DNA from: Bacteroidales bacterium
GTDB lineage: Bacteria > Bacteroidota > Bacteroidia > Bacteroidales > UBA932
Direction: 5' to 3'
NCBI GenBank assembly: GCA_017615615.1
Contig: JAFZZW010000051.1
Span: 1-47,085 of the forward strand
DNA length: 47,085 nt
Below, piece by piece: positions 16,008 to 24,532 of this stretch. The notes below the pieces were generated by a model. That model made no database searches. It was not told the origin of the DNA and saw nothing but the letters and a program-made list of their open reading frames with translations. Each line of letters begins with the position of its first letter. The stretch's first letter is position 1. A program made the translations under genes and the position numbers.

Positions 16008-17848
16008 TATAGCCCTTTGATTCTCAACCATCCGGCAGGCGAATTGGTGTCCTTTACTGAATCTTCCGAATTGGCAGCGGCATCGAAAATGGAGAAATTG
16101 ACAAGGCACTCGCCATTCACAATATTGACGTCGCTTCGAGGTATGCATATTTCAGACAGATAGCCGTTGTCGGTGTCATCAATCGCGGTCGGAGTGCCGT
16201 CATAGGCAGATTTTACCGAGACAGGAGTATCAGCTATTTCTCTCCAGCTACCGGCATAATTGCTTACTCCCTTCAGGCCATCGATATTGACTTTGATACG
16301 CCTGGACGACGCCCCGAATCTCTCTCCGTTGCATAGGTAAACTGTGCAGAAATCATTCTTGGAGAGCCGTGAGTCGAATACCTCTACAAGGAAATACAGA
16401 TTATCCGCATCAGCGCTGCACCTTAAAGTAGCCCTGGCTTCTCCCTTGCTTCCCACGAACAATGCATCATCGGTTGTTACCCAGTCAGAATTATCTGCAT
16501 CCACTTTTACAACATGCTTGGAGGCAGTTATGTCATGGTCAAGGTTAAACCTGGCAATCTGGATGCAGGCATCCTCTGCGGAGATTCGTGAATCGCGCAT
16601 ATAGTCTATCACCTGATGGGACGATGTAAGGTCAAGACCGCCCCAACTGCCTCTGTATGGCAAACCGTCAAAAGCTTCTCCCCACTCTCTTGCATTCGGA
16701 GCGCCGATCATCAGGTGTTGTCTACTGTCTGTGCCTCCATAAGCAAGAAGGCACTCTCCGGACGGGAACTGGACCAGATATGGTGCCGCCCCGCGGACGA
16801 CCAGAGAATCAATGCGTTGCTCCCTCGGGAGAACGTCATCATCCTGCAGATTCTCCCAGATACCATCTTCCTTTGAGAAAGCAAGGGCAACCGAAAACTG
16901 ATCGTTTGTCCCTCCTGAAGAATTTGGAACCCTCTGGTTCGCGCTTTCCATGGCGAAGGCAAACTGCTTGGAATTGTTGAGAATCACTCCCACAGGCATC
17001 TGGTACGTATAACACCACATTGCACTGTACGAAGAATTGCTCGGCTTGTAATTCCACCAATGCTTGCGCATGACGCGGAAATGTGAACCAAGCTCAGGCT
17101 CCCAGGTGGCACCTCCATCTTTGGACCAGACCATTCCGGTACCGGAGTGACTTGAACTGATCCATGGGCGACTTTCAGAGTAAAAACATTGAATCTCACC
17201 GGAAGGAAGCTGTATCAAGTGCGCCTCCCAGCAGGGGCCATGGTAGATTTCAGTCTCGCCATACCATGTCTTTCCACCGTCATTGCTTCGCTTGACTATG
17301 AGTCCCTGGTCTGATTGTGCATCAAACTTGCCATAGGCATGAACCGCCCGGAAAGCTGCGACCACCAGCAGTTCTCCAGTGTTAAGGACCAGACCGTTGG
17401 GATTTGTGAAGTATCTTACGTCGTTGGTGCCTATTGACGTGACAACACTGTAACTCTTCCAAAGGTTACCCATATAAGTCCAGTTCTTCAGGTCTTTGCT
17501 CACGGCATAATGGGTATCTTTGCCGTTGGCATCTGATACTGTAGCAGTATGCCAGAAAAGGATATAGGAGCCGTCCGGGAGGGTACGCAAACGTGGATAA
17601 TTCGGATACTGCACATTGTTCGTTACCTCAACCAATGAGCTATAGTCCATTTTGAGGACGGAGCGTTCCCAGCCATCCGAATGCGAATTAATCTCGGCCG
17701 AAGCCTGATTCAACCCGGCAAATTCGGTCAAAACCAATGACTTTTGCACACCGCCCTCCGAGTCGCCCTTGTCGTCGGGCGACTCAGGATTGCAGGCAGC
17801 CAGGCAGAGTACTGATAATAGCGCCAGAATAGTATTCATTCGAATCAT
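16007..17848 (-). CDS. BNR beta-propeller lipoprotein with CBM9-like C-terminus
   Basis: 613 residues from MIRMNTILALLSVLCLAAC (lipobox LAAC). The ATG lies 1 base after the SusD stop; a second in-frame ATG follows three codons on. Residues ~50-430 are a six-bladed propeller with Asp boxes SNDGGKTW and SKDGGATW, opening NYPRLRTLPDGSYILFW. Conserved sites shared with the two sister proteins are CWEAHLIQLPSGEIQCFYSE, YQMPVGVILN and SWGGLDLTSSHQ. Residues ~440-613 form a CBM9-like carbohydrate-binding domain (VKVDADNSDW, ADNLYFLVEVFDS). It is a likely surface or periplasmic exo-acting glycosidase, or a binding protein. Annotation pipelines would probably say exo-alpha-sialidase, but FRIP is absent. 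Confidence 0.8.
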   Translation of the reverse strand: MIRMNTILALLSVLCLAACNPESPDDKGDSEGGVQKSLVLTEFAGLNQASAEINSHSDGWERSVLKMDYSSLVEVTNNVQYPNYPRLRTLPDGSYILFWHTATVSDANGKDTHYAVSKDLKNWTYMGNLWKSYSVVTSIGTNDVRYFTNPNGLVLNTGELLVVAAFRAVHAYGKFDAQSDQGLIVKRSNDGGKTWYGETEIYHGPCWEAHLIQLPSGEIQCFYSESRPWISSSHSGTGMVWSKDGGATWEPELGSHFRVMRKHWWNYKPSNSSYSAMWCYTYQMPVGVILNNSKQFAFAMESANQRVPNSSGGTNDQFSVALAFSKEDGIWENLQDDDVLPREQRIDSLVVRGAAPYLVQFPSGECLLAYGGTDSRQHLMIGAPNAREWGEAFDGLPYRGSWGGLDLTSSHQVIDYMRDSRISAEDACIQIARFNLDHDITASKHVVKVDADNSDWVTTDDALFVGSKGEARATLRCSADADNLYFLVEVFDSRLSKNDFCTVYLCNGERFGASSRRIKVNIDGLKGVSNYAGSWREIADTPVSVKSAYDGTPTAIDDTDNGYLSEICIPRSDVNIVNGECLVNFSIFDAAANSEDSVKDTNSPAGWLRIKGL

Positions 17849-17849
17849 T

Positions 17850-19613
17850 CTAATCCCAAAAATCGTTTTGCGTCAAATTGGTATTCTTTTCTTTCTCGCT
17901 GCGGGGAATTGCCCACTTGTAGTAGGCGTTTCCGCCCCAGATGTAATTGTACAGAGGTGCACCCCAGACCTGGAGAAGGCCGTTGCCATCAGCAAACTTC
18001 GTGTCTTTCCATGTTCCCCAACGGAGTTCTTCCGCATATAACTGGCCCTCGCAGGCAAGTTCCCAGCGTTTCTCCATGCGGATACGGTCCCGAACGCTGT
18101 CAGCGTCTGAAACAGACAGCCATGTATTGCCGGGAGCATTGAGAAGAGCGACTCCGGCGCGGGAACGAACCATGTTCACGAGTGTCACAGCTTCCTGCCA
18201 ATTGCCCTGTTCATTAACGGCTTCGGCCAGGCACAGGAGCACATCGGCAAAGCGGATAATGGGAATATCAAGCGGATTATATGTGACATTCAAGCAGTCA
18301 CGCCCGACGGAAACGAACTTGCGTATTGGATAGAACATATACGCAGTAGTCCAATTGTTGAGATCAAGATAAGGTGTGGCCCAATCACGATAAGGGAAGC
18401 GATAAGTATAGTTCACGGCGACTCCTGAAGCACCTCCGCTGTATACGGAATAGGGTGTGATAGCAATAGCTGCAAGGCGCGGATCCCTTTTGGCATACGC
18501 GGCCGATATACGGGCTTCGTTGCCGGCAGGATCGTACAGGGAGAGGTCTGCGCCATATTCGGAGAGAGAAGCCTTCTCAGCATCCGTAAGGTTGTTGCGG
18601 AGGAAAAAAGCGCTTCGGGCCTTAGGGTCAAGGGAATTGTACCCGGGAATATAGTTATCCCAGTCGAAAGGTTTGCCGTCAACTTCCTCGAAAGACTCCA
18701 CAAACTGGGTATTGAGCACAAGACTGCAATATGCGTAACCAGTGGTGCAATAGTTTCCGTAAGTGCGGCTGAATGCATTTCCATGACCATCCTGCTCAAC
18801 CATCTGGGCGGAGAATATCATCTCATCGCAGTGCTCGTTGGGAAGGGTGAAGAGGTCTGCGTAAGAACCTGCCGTATATAGGCTATAGCCACAGTCCATA
18901 ACAGCACGGAAATCCTCTTCTGCCAGTTTCCACTCTTTCTTCCAGAGATGCACCTTTCCGCGAAGGGCATAGGCGGCCCCCTTAGTCACACGACCGTAAT
19001 CCGGGCTGCCGGACGCATACTTAGTTGGAAGGGTCTCGCACTCGATGCATTTGTCCAAATCGCCTATGATGAGATCCCAAATCTCCTCTTCCGATTTGCG
19101 AGGCTCCGTATATTCATCCGGGGCCAGATTCTTGTCGTAATACGGTACACCTCTCCAGAGGCAGTTGAGCCTGTAGTAATGGAATGCGCGGAGGAACCTG
19201 CACTCGGCAATCCTTTGGGCTTTCAAGCCATCTTCCATGTCGGGTACGCGACCAATATTATTGATGACGTCGTTGGCACGATTGATTCCTTCATAAAAAC
19301 GTTTCCAGTAAGTGGTAAACATCCCGTGGCCGGAGAGCACCGTACCCCTGAGAAAAGGATAGTTCAGGTCGATATCGGTGTAGTTGGGGTCCATTACGGA
19401 TGAAAAGGCGTCGAAATTCAATACTCCAGAAGACACATAATCGTATATAATGTTGGAGTATGCTCCCGACACTACGCTCTCGGCCAGCAAGGCGGATGAG
19501 AACATGGATGCGGAACTGTTCTCGTTATAAGGGGAACGGTCCAGGAAACCGTTGCAGGACACAAGGACGGCGGTGGCTGCAGTGCAGAACAATATGTTGA
19601 TTATCCTTTTCAT
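17850..19613 (-). CDS. susD: SusD/RagB family outer-membrane glycan-binding lipoprotein
   Basis: About 587 residues. The start at 19613 (MKRIINILF) is chosen over an in-frame ATG at 19643 that lies inside susC, because it gives the lipoprotein signal with lipobox LVSC. SusD hallmarks: NGFLDRSPYNENS after the Cys, YWKRFYEGINRANDVINNI, AECRFLRAFHYYRLNCLWRGVPYYD, the KGAAYALRGKVHLWKKEWKLAE helical repeat, and the C-terminal PIIRFADVLLCLAEAVNEQG, RMEKRWELACEGQLYAEELRWG. It caps the SusC porin and binds the oligosaccharide. It starts 7 bases after the SusC stop and is followed at once by the propeller genes. Confidence 0.96.
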   Translation of the reverse strand: MKRIINILFCTAATAVLVSCNGFLDRSPYNENSSASMFSSALLAESVVSGAYSNIIYDYVSSGVLNFDAFSSVMDPNYTDIDLNYPFLRGTVLSGHGMFTTYWKRFYEGINRANDVINNIGRVPDMEDGLKAQRIAECRFLRAFHYYRLNCLWRGVPYYDKNLAPDEYTEPRKSEEEIWDLIIGDLDKCIECETLPTKYASGSPDYGRVTKGAAYALRGKVHLWKKEWKLAEEDFRAVMDCGYSLYTAGSYADLFTLPNEHCDEMIFSAQMVEQDGHGNAFSRTYGNYCTTGYAYCSLVLNTQFVESFEEVDGKPFDWDNYIPGYNSLDPKARSAFFLRNNLTDAEKASLSEYGADLSLYDPAGNEARISAAYAKRDPRLAAIAITPYSVYSGGASGVAVNYTYRFPYRDWATPYLDLNNWTTAYMFYPIRKFVSVGRDCLNVTYNPLDIPIIRFADVLLCLAEAVNEQGNWQEAVTLVNMVRSRAGVALLNAPGNTWLSVSDADSVRDRIRMEKRWELACEGQLYAEELRWGTWKDTKFADGNGLLQVWGAPLYNYIWGGNAYYKWAIPRSEKEKNTNLTQNDFWD

Positions 19614-19620
19614 AACAGTC

Positions 19621-22600
19621 TTAGAATTTAAGATTGACGCCAAAGGTGTACTGCCTCAGGTTGGAGTAATAGTTCATGTTATCCGTAAACTCGGGATCGA
19701 CTCCAGGATAGTCGGTAAATGTGTACAGATTGTCTCCGGTGATGAATATCCTCAAATTGGAGATGCCGATCTTGTTCACCAACTTCTTTGGGAATGTATA
19801 TCCGAGGGTTACATTTTTGAGCTTCAGGTAGTCCGTCTTGTACAGGAAGAGGTTGGAATATATATTGGCACCGTTCTGTTCACTACCGTAGTTCATGGTC
19901 AGACGTCCGTTCTTGGATATGATATTTGTCCTGGGATCGTCCGGCGTCTCGGGATCATAGAAATAATGGTCGTAAGCTATATCTTTTGGAAGGGTGAATT
20001 TGGCATCAGTTGAATAAGCATTGAAACCTACATAGCGCCAGTAACGGGCGCCGCCGCCGGCTCCTGCAAAACGAGCGCTGAAGTCTATGCCTTTCCATGA
20101 CATCTCCATGTTGAAACCATAGAAAAACTTCGGGGTCTGGGATACATTCTGGAACGTATAGTCATCGGCATTACCGAAAACGCCATCTCCATTGACATCA
20201 GAGTAAATGTAATCACCATACCAGATTCCTGTTTTACCGATGGTCTTATTCGGAAGGAAGGTATTGCCTGCTTTGACCATCGCTTCCAGCCATGCCATGT
20301 CTTCAGGTGTACGTATCATACCGTCTACCGGACCTCCGGCAGGGTTGACGGAGCCGTCAGAATAGAAGTAAGATCCGTCACCGTTGTACACTGTAGCAAG
20401 AAAATACTCATTGATTATCTTTCCCTCCAGGGTACGACGGGCAGGATCTACCACGGTTGAGATATCACCGATGTTAGTCTGATAAGTACGTATACCGTTC
20501 TCGTCTGCAACCCATCCGGCAACCAGAGGCCCGTTGTATTTGCTCACGACATTCCAGTTGCGGGTAAAGTTGCCACTGAATCCATAATGGAAACCGTTCA
20601 CGGTATCTTTCCAACCAAGGGTAAGCTCAATACCGTTGTTGGTCACCTCGCAGAGGTTCTGGTAAGGAGCGGCCTTGTTGCCGATGGTAGCATAAACCGG
20701 AGCTTTGTAGAGAATGTCGCTGGTAACACGGTTGTACCAGTCGGCCTCGAATGTCAGGCGGTTACGGAATGTCGCGAGTTCTACGCCGAAATCAAGTGAC
20801 GTGGTGGTTTCCCAACGGAGAAGCTCGTTGGAAAGTGACGCCACCGTACCAGCGCTCATCTTGCCTCCGAACGGATAAGCATAGCCGGAAGCATAGGTCG
20901 ACATGTAATCGTAGTTACCTATGGAATTGTTGCCCAGACGGCCCCAGGATGCACGCAGCTTGAGGTTGTCCATGCCGCTGCCTTTCATCCAGGGTTCTTC
21001 GGATACTCGCCAGCCAAGCGAGACCGAAGGGAAGAGTCCCCAACGGCTGCGGGCCGCGAACCGTGAAGATCCGTCATAACGAAGATTCACCTCCGCAAGA
21101 TACCTGGAGGCGTAGGCATACGTCATTCGTCCGAAGAACGATGCCGCAGCCCAGTCATTCTGGGAACCGGTTATCTTGGTGGGATTGAGCACGTTGTCGA
21201 ACTCATCAAGAACATCATTCTCGAATCCGGTCTTTGTGGAAGCGTAACTCTGATTCTTCACCTCATACGCCTCAAAGCCTGCAAGAGCGCCTATTTCGTG
21301 CTTGCCGAATGTCTGATTCCAACTGAAATTAGTCTGGAATGTCCAACGGGATGTATGTGACTCCGTATATGTAAGAGTAAGTTTGCTAAGATCATCGTAG
21401 AAGTAAGCCCAGCTATCACGGCTGAACGAATATGCGTCGCCTGTGGTGGGATGCTGCTTCTGAAGGGTCTCCGTCAGGGTATAGCCGAAAGATGCGTTGT
21501 ACTTGATTCCTAAAGGTAAGGAGATGTTGATGTAAGGCGTGGCGCTGATGTAATGCCGCTCCTGATTTCCCTTGTAACGGTAGAAGAAATACAGGTTGTT
21601 TCGGGATTCGGAACTTTGTTCGGGATTCTCCATCCAGCCATATTTCCCGTCATAGTAAGGATAGATGCCGGGAACACCGCGGGACAGCAAGGACATGGAG
21701 CCTGTGATATCGCTGAGAGTCCTGTCGTTACGGTACCCGAACAGGCGGGTTCCCACTTCCAGCCAGCTATTTATCTGCGAAGAAACGTTGGTACGGAAGG
21801 AGACTCTCTTGCTGCTTGTATTTGCAATAACCCCAGGATTGTCCATCCAGTCAGCGGAAATAAGGTATTTCGTCTGCTTGGTAGCTCCGGAGGCAGAAAG
21901 CGAATGCTTCTGATAGATGCCAGGCTCGAACATGGCCTTCATCCAGTCGGTGTTCGGGTATGCGACATAATTGGGATAGCCGGAATCGGAGATTCCGTTG
22001 GGATCTTTCTCCTTGTCCCGCCACAAATCAATCATCGTCTGGCTGAATGGCTGTGCCTTGTTGACCTGCCACGCAGACTCATTGATGAATTCCATGTAAT
22101 CGGCATAGTTGGAAATGACGCCGAAGTAATGCTCCGGTTCCTGATAAGCCGCCATACCTGTGTATTCAATACTGAAACGCCCCTCTTTTGCTTCCTTGGT
22201 AGTAATAAGGATTACACCGTTGGCTCCCCTGTTTCCATAAATGGCACAGGAGGCTGCGTCCTTAAGAACGCTGACTGAGGCTATATCCTGTGCACTTACA
22301 TTGTTGATGGTTCCTTCGAACCCGTCAACAATAACAAGAGGGGAAGCGTTGTTGAGGGTGCCGACGCCGCGGATTCGCAGCATAATATCCTCAGCTCCTG
22401 GCATACCGGATTGCTGGCTCACATACAAACCCGCAGAGGCGCCTGCAAGCATGGACTCGGTGGTGGTGGCGGGGCGGGAGCCGGCAATTTTGCCGTAGTC
22501 TACAGTCGCAACTGCACCAGTGACATTAACACGTTTCTGAGTGCCATAACCAACAACCACAACTTCCTCAAGCAGGGATGAATCAGGATTCAAAGAGACA

Positions 22601-22863
22601 TCTACAGTAGCACCGTTTACCTTCATTTCCTTGGAAGTATAACCAAGGAAACTGAATTCAAGAGTATCTCCTTGCTTAGCCGAAATCTCGTAGCGGCCGT
22701 CAAGGTCGGTAACGACACCGTTTCCTGTGCCGGGGACAAACACGGAAGCGCCGGGAAGAGGCATACCTGCCTCATCCCTGACAGTTCCTTTAACTGTATT
22801 CTGTGCAAGAGCCACAGTTGCGGCAAGGCCCAGAATAATAATAGACAGAATTCGTTTAATCAT
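19621..22863 (-). CDS. susC: SusC/RagA family TonB-dependent outer-membrane oligosaccharide transporter
   Basis: A 1080-residue protein with signal peptide MIKRILSIIILGLAATVALA, an N-terminal carboxypeptidase-like regulatory domain (VKGTVRDEAGMPLPGASVFV, about residues 24-100), the SusC sequence EEVVVVGYGTQKRVNVTGAV, the TonB plug (MLRIRGVGTLNNASPLVIVD, ASCAIYGNRGANGVILITTK), and a 22-strand barrel ending in RQYTFGVNLKF with terminal Phe. It imports the PUL oligosaccharide across the outer membrane with energy from TonB. No ECF sigma/anti-sigma pair is adjacent and no STN domain is visible, so control is probably by the hybrid two-component regulator at 28153. It is preceded by lipoprotein genes, which is unusual for a PUL. 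Confidence 0.97.
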   Translation of the reverse strand: MIKRILSIIILGLAATVALAQNTVKGTVRDEAGMPLPGASVFVPGTGNGVVTDLDGRYEISAKQGDTLEFSFLGYTSKEMKVNGATVDVSLNPDSSLLEEVVVVGYGTQKRVNVTGAVATVDYGKIAGSRPATTTESMLAGASAGLYVSQQSGMPGAEDIMLRIRGVGTLNNASPLVIVDGFEGTINNVSAQDIASVSVLKDAASCAIYGNRGANGVILITTKEAKEGRFSIEYTGMAAYQEPEHYFGVISNYADYMEFINESAWQVNKAQPFSQTMIDLWRDKEKDPNGISDSGYPNYVAYPNTDWMKAMFEPGIYQKHSLSASGATKQTKYLISADWMDNPGVIANTSSKRVSFRTNVSSQINSWLEVGTRLFGYRNDRTLSDITGSMSLLSRGVPGIYPYYDGKYGWMENPEQSSESRNNLYFFYRYKGNQERHYISATPYINISLPLGIKYNASFGYTLTETLQKQHPTTGDAYSFSRDSWAYFYDDLSKLTLTYTESHTSRWTFQTNFSWNQTFGKHEIGALAGFEAYEVKNQSYASTKTGFENDVLDEFDNVLNPTKITGSQNDWAAASFFGRMTYAYASRYLAEVNLRYDGSSRFAARSRWGLFPSVSLGWRVSEEPWMKGSGMDNLKLRASWGRLGNNSIGNYDYMSTYASGYAYPFGGKMSAGTVASLSNELLRWETTTSLDFGVELATFRNRLTFEADWYNRVTSDILYKAPVYATIGNKAAPYQNLCEVTNNGIELTLGWKDTVNGFHYGFSGNFTRNWNVVSKYNGPLVAGWVADENGIRTYQTNIGDISTVVDPARRTLEGKIINEYFLATVYNGDGSYFYSDGSVNPAGGPVDGMIRTPEDMAWLEAMVKAGNTFLPNKTIGKTGIWYGDYIYSDVNGDGVFGNADDYTFQNVSQTPKFFYGFNMEMSWKGIDFSARFAGAGGGARYWRYVGFNAYSTDAKFTLPKDIAYDHYFYDPETPDDPRTNIISKNGRLTMNYGSEQNGANIYSNLFLYKTDYLKLKNVTLGYTFPKKLVNKIGISNLRIFITGDNLYTFTDYPGVDPEFTDNMNYYSNLRQYTFGVNLKF

Positions 22864-22875
22864 AGTTCCAGTGCT

Positions 22876-24513
22876 TTACCATTCTACGCTGAGAGCTGTT
22901 GTCTTGCCGCTCTTGTTCACGAAGGCGAAGAGGAATGCTCCGATGTCACGGCCTGCCCAGTCTTCTTCGGACATGTAACGGCATTCTGTGGAATAAGTAG
23001 CGGAAGGGAAGCATACATAGTGTCCGTCTACGACCTTGAGATGGATACGGATATGACCGCTCTTGATGGCATTCTCCAGAGTAAACTGGACCTTGTAAGT
23101 GATGCCTTCAAAAGCGCCGTCACGGTTTCCGTGTTCGATCATGAGGGAGCAGTCCTTGGTAAACTGTCCGTCAGGGGATGTATGTGACTCACGGTTGCAC
23201 TTCCATTCCTCGCCGTCCAGATACTCGACGTCCCAGAAGAGGGAGCCGCCACGACTGTAGGAAGGGATGGTAAGTGTTACGACTGTCCCGGCCGCGACCT
23301 TCTTCACTGGTACGTCTATATCAAAGTAGTCACCCGTCCAGAGGCCTTTCAAGCAAGGCGAACTGTAATTGTACTGTTTGAAGGTGTTGTTCTCGAAGCG
23401 GAACTGGGCAGGGTGTCCCTCGGCCATCACGAAAATAATGGAGGCCTGCGGCTGAGAAGGATTGGACCAGATATGGGTCGAAAGCGAATACGGGTCTGCA
23501 TTGGCTTCGGCAATCCACTGGGGTTGGGTGGTTGGTGTAAATACTCCGTTGTCGTTCTTGATGCCGATTGGCCACTCGGCAGGTGAAGAACAAGGGATTA
23601 CTCCGTCACTGCTGGTGCTTACAGTCTCCGTGATTGCACTGCCCGCGCCATACTCTTTGCCTGCATTCTTTGCAAGGAACGGGATTATATTTTCGTATCC
23701 GTTGACATCCGTAAAGACCAATTCGAAACCGCCCTCCGGCACAGTGAAAGGTGATACAAGGAGATTGACGTCGGTATAGCTGGACGTAAGTACAGTACCG
23801 GCGGAACCGAAGTCTACCGTAATGGTCTTGGACAGGCTGGATGCTTCCGGGGTCAGTTCATCCGTGTTCAGATTATAGGTCGCGTTGTAGGCGAGTGTAC
23901 CGTTGAAGGCGCTCTCGTCCACTGGCCTGATGACCAGACTGCGCAGCACAGTACCGCCGTCTTCATCAACGATGGCACTGGGAACCCTGAGTTTCATGGA
24001 GCATACCACGTTCTTGAATTCCAGGGGGACCGCTGCAACCACGGAAGAAGGTGTTCGTTTTGCGACATACAGACCGCCGGCCTTCATGCCCGGAACAAAA
24101 TCGACTTTGGAGGGCACCCTGACCGCAATTTTAGATACGTCTGATATGCTCTCGTCGTACGGAGCATATGCATAGAATTTGAAATTGTGGTCATTGGCAT
24201 ATGATAGGATGTTGTCTTCGGCGTCTTTCTTGACAATGTTGAAGACAGCACCCTCAGTTGTCTGGCTCAAAGGATGAAAACAAGCAGGAGTTTTGTTGCT
24301 CATCGCCGTATTCTCCGCCCCGTCGCGGGTGCATGTGGCAAAAACGCCTATTAGCTCGTTGGCAGACCAACTTGCGCCGGCAAGGGTGCCGGCGAAGTTG
24401 ACGTCCAGGGAGTCATACTCCAGAGGATGGTTATCGTCCGTGGAGTTCTGGCAGGCCGCAAGAAGAAAAGTTGCGGCCGCCAGGACTATGGAGAGTTTTA
24501 GTGTTGTTGACAT
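22876..24513 (-). CDS. Fimbrillin-like surface lipoprotein, possible surface glycan-binding protein
   Basis: 545 residues, lipoprotein signal ending FLLAAC (Cys21). Residues ~35-300 match the Mfa-like fimbrillin pattern (SANELIGVFATCTRDG, FYAYAPYDESISDVSKIAVR, VPLEFKNVVCSMKLRVPS, LLVSPFTVPEGGFELVFT). The C-terminal ~220 residues are a separate beta-rich domain with many aromatics (SPCLKGLWTGDYFDIDVPV, GGSLFWDVEYLDGEEW) that may bind glycan, as SusE/F-type or SGBP proteins do. It lies 12 bases before susC and 19 bases after the GLUG gene, inside the operon. Fold assignment is by pattern; function is inferred from position. Confidence 0.72.
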   Translation of the reverse strand: MSTTLKLSIVLAAATFLLAACQNSTDDNHPLEYDSLDVNFAGTLAGASWSANELIGVFATCTRDGAENTAMSNKTPACFHPLSQTTEGAVFNIVKKDAEDNILSYANDHNFKFYAYAPYDESISDVSKIAVRVPSKVDFVPGMKAGGLYVAKRTPSSVVAAVPLEFKNVVCSMKLRVPSAIVDEDGGTVLRSLVIRPVDESAFNGTLAYNATYNLNTDELTPEASSLSKTITVDFGSAGTVLTSSYTDVNLLVSPFTVPEGGFELVFTDVNGYENIIPFLAKNAGKEYGAGSAITETVSTSSDGVIPCSSPAEWPIGIKNDNGVFTPTTQPQWIAEANADPYSLSTHIWSNPSQPQASIIFVMAEGHPAQFRFENNTFKQYNYSSPCLKGLWTGDYFDIDVPVKKVAAGTVVTLTIPSYSRGGSLFWDVEYLDGEEWKCNRESHTSPDGQFTKDCSLMIEHGNRDGAFEGITYKVQFTLENAIKSGHIRIHLKVVDGHYVCFPSATYSTECRYMSEEDWAGRDIGAFLFAFVNKSGKTTALSVEW

Positions 24514-24532
24514 GGGTTAAGGATGTACAGTT

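Noticed and set aside
15866..16148. N-terminal extension of the propeller gene to an ATG at 16148 (919 aa)
   Set aside because: The extra 47 residues are Cys/Arg-rich, lie inside the upstream gene and hide the lipoprotein signal; the ATG at 16007 overlaps the previous stop as TAATG.
13389..17848. Exo-alpha-sialidase (GH33) calls for the BNR proteins
   Set aside because: Asp boxes alone are not specific. No FRIP motif or clear Arg triad was seen, and no sialic acid catabolism genes are nearby.
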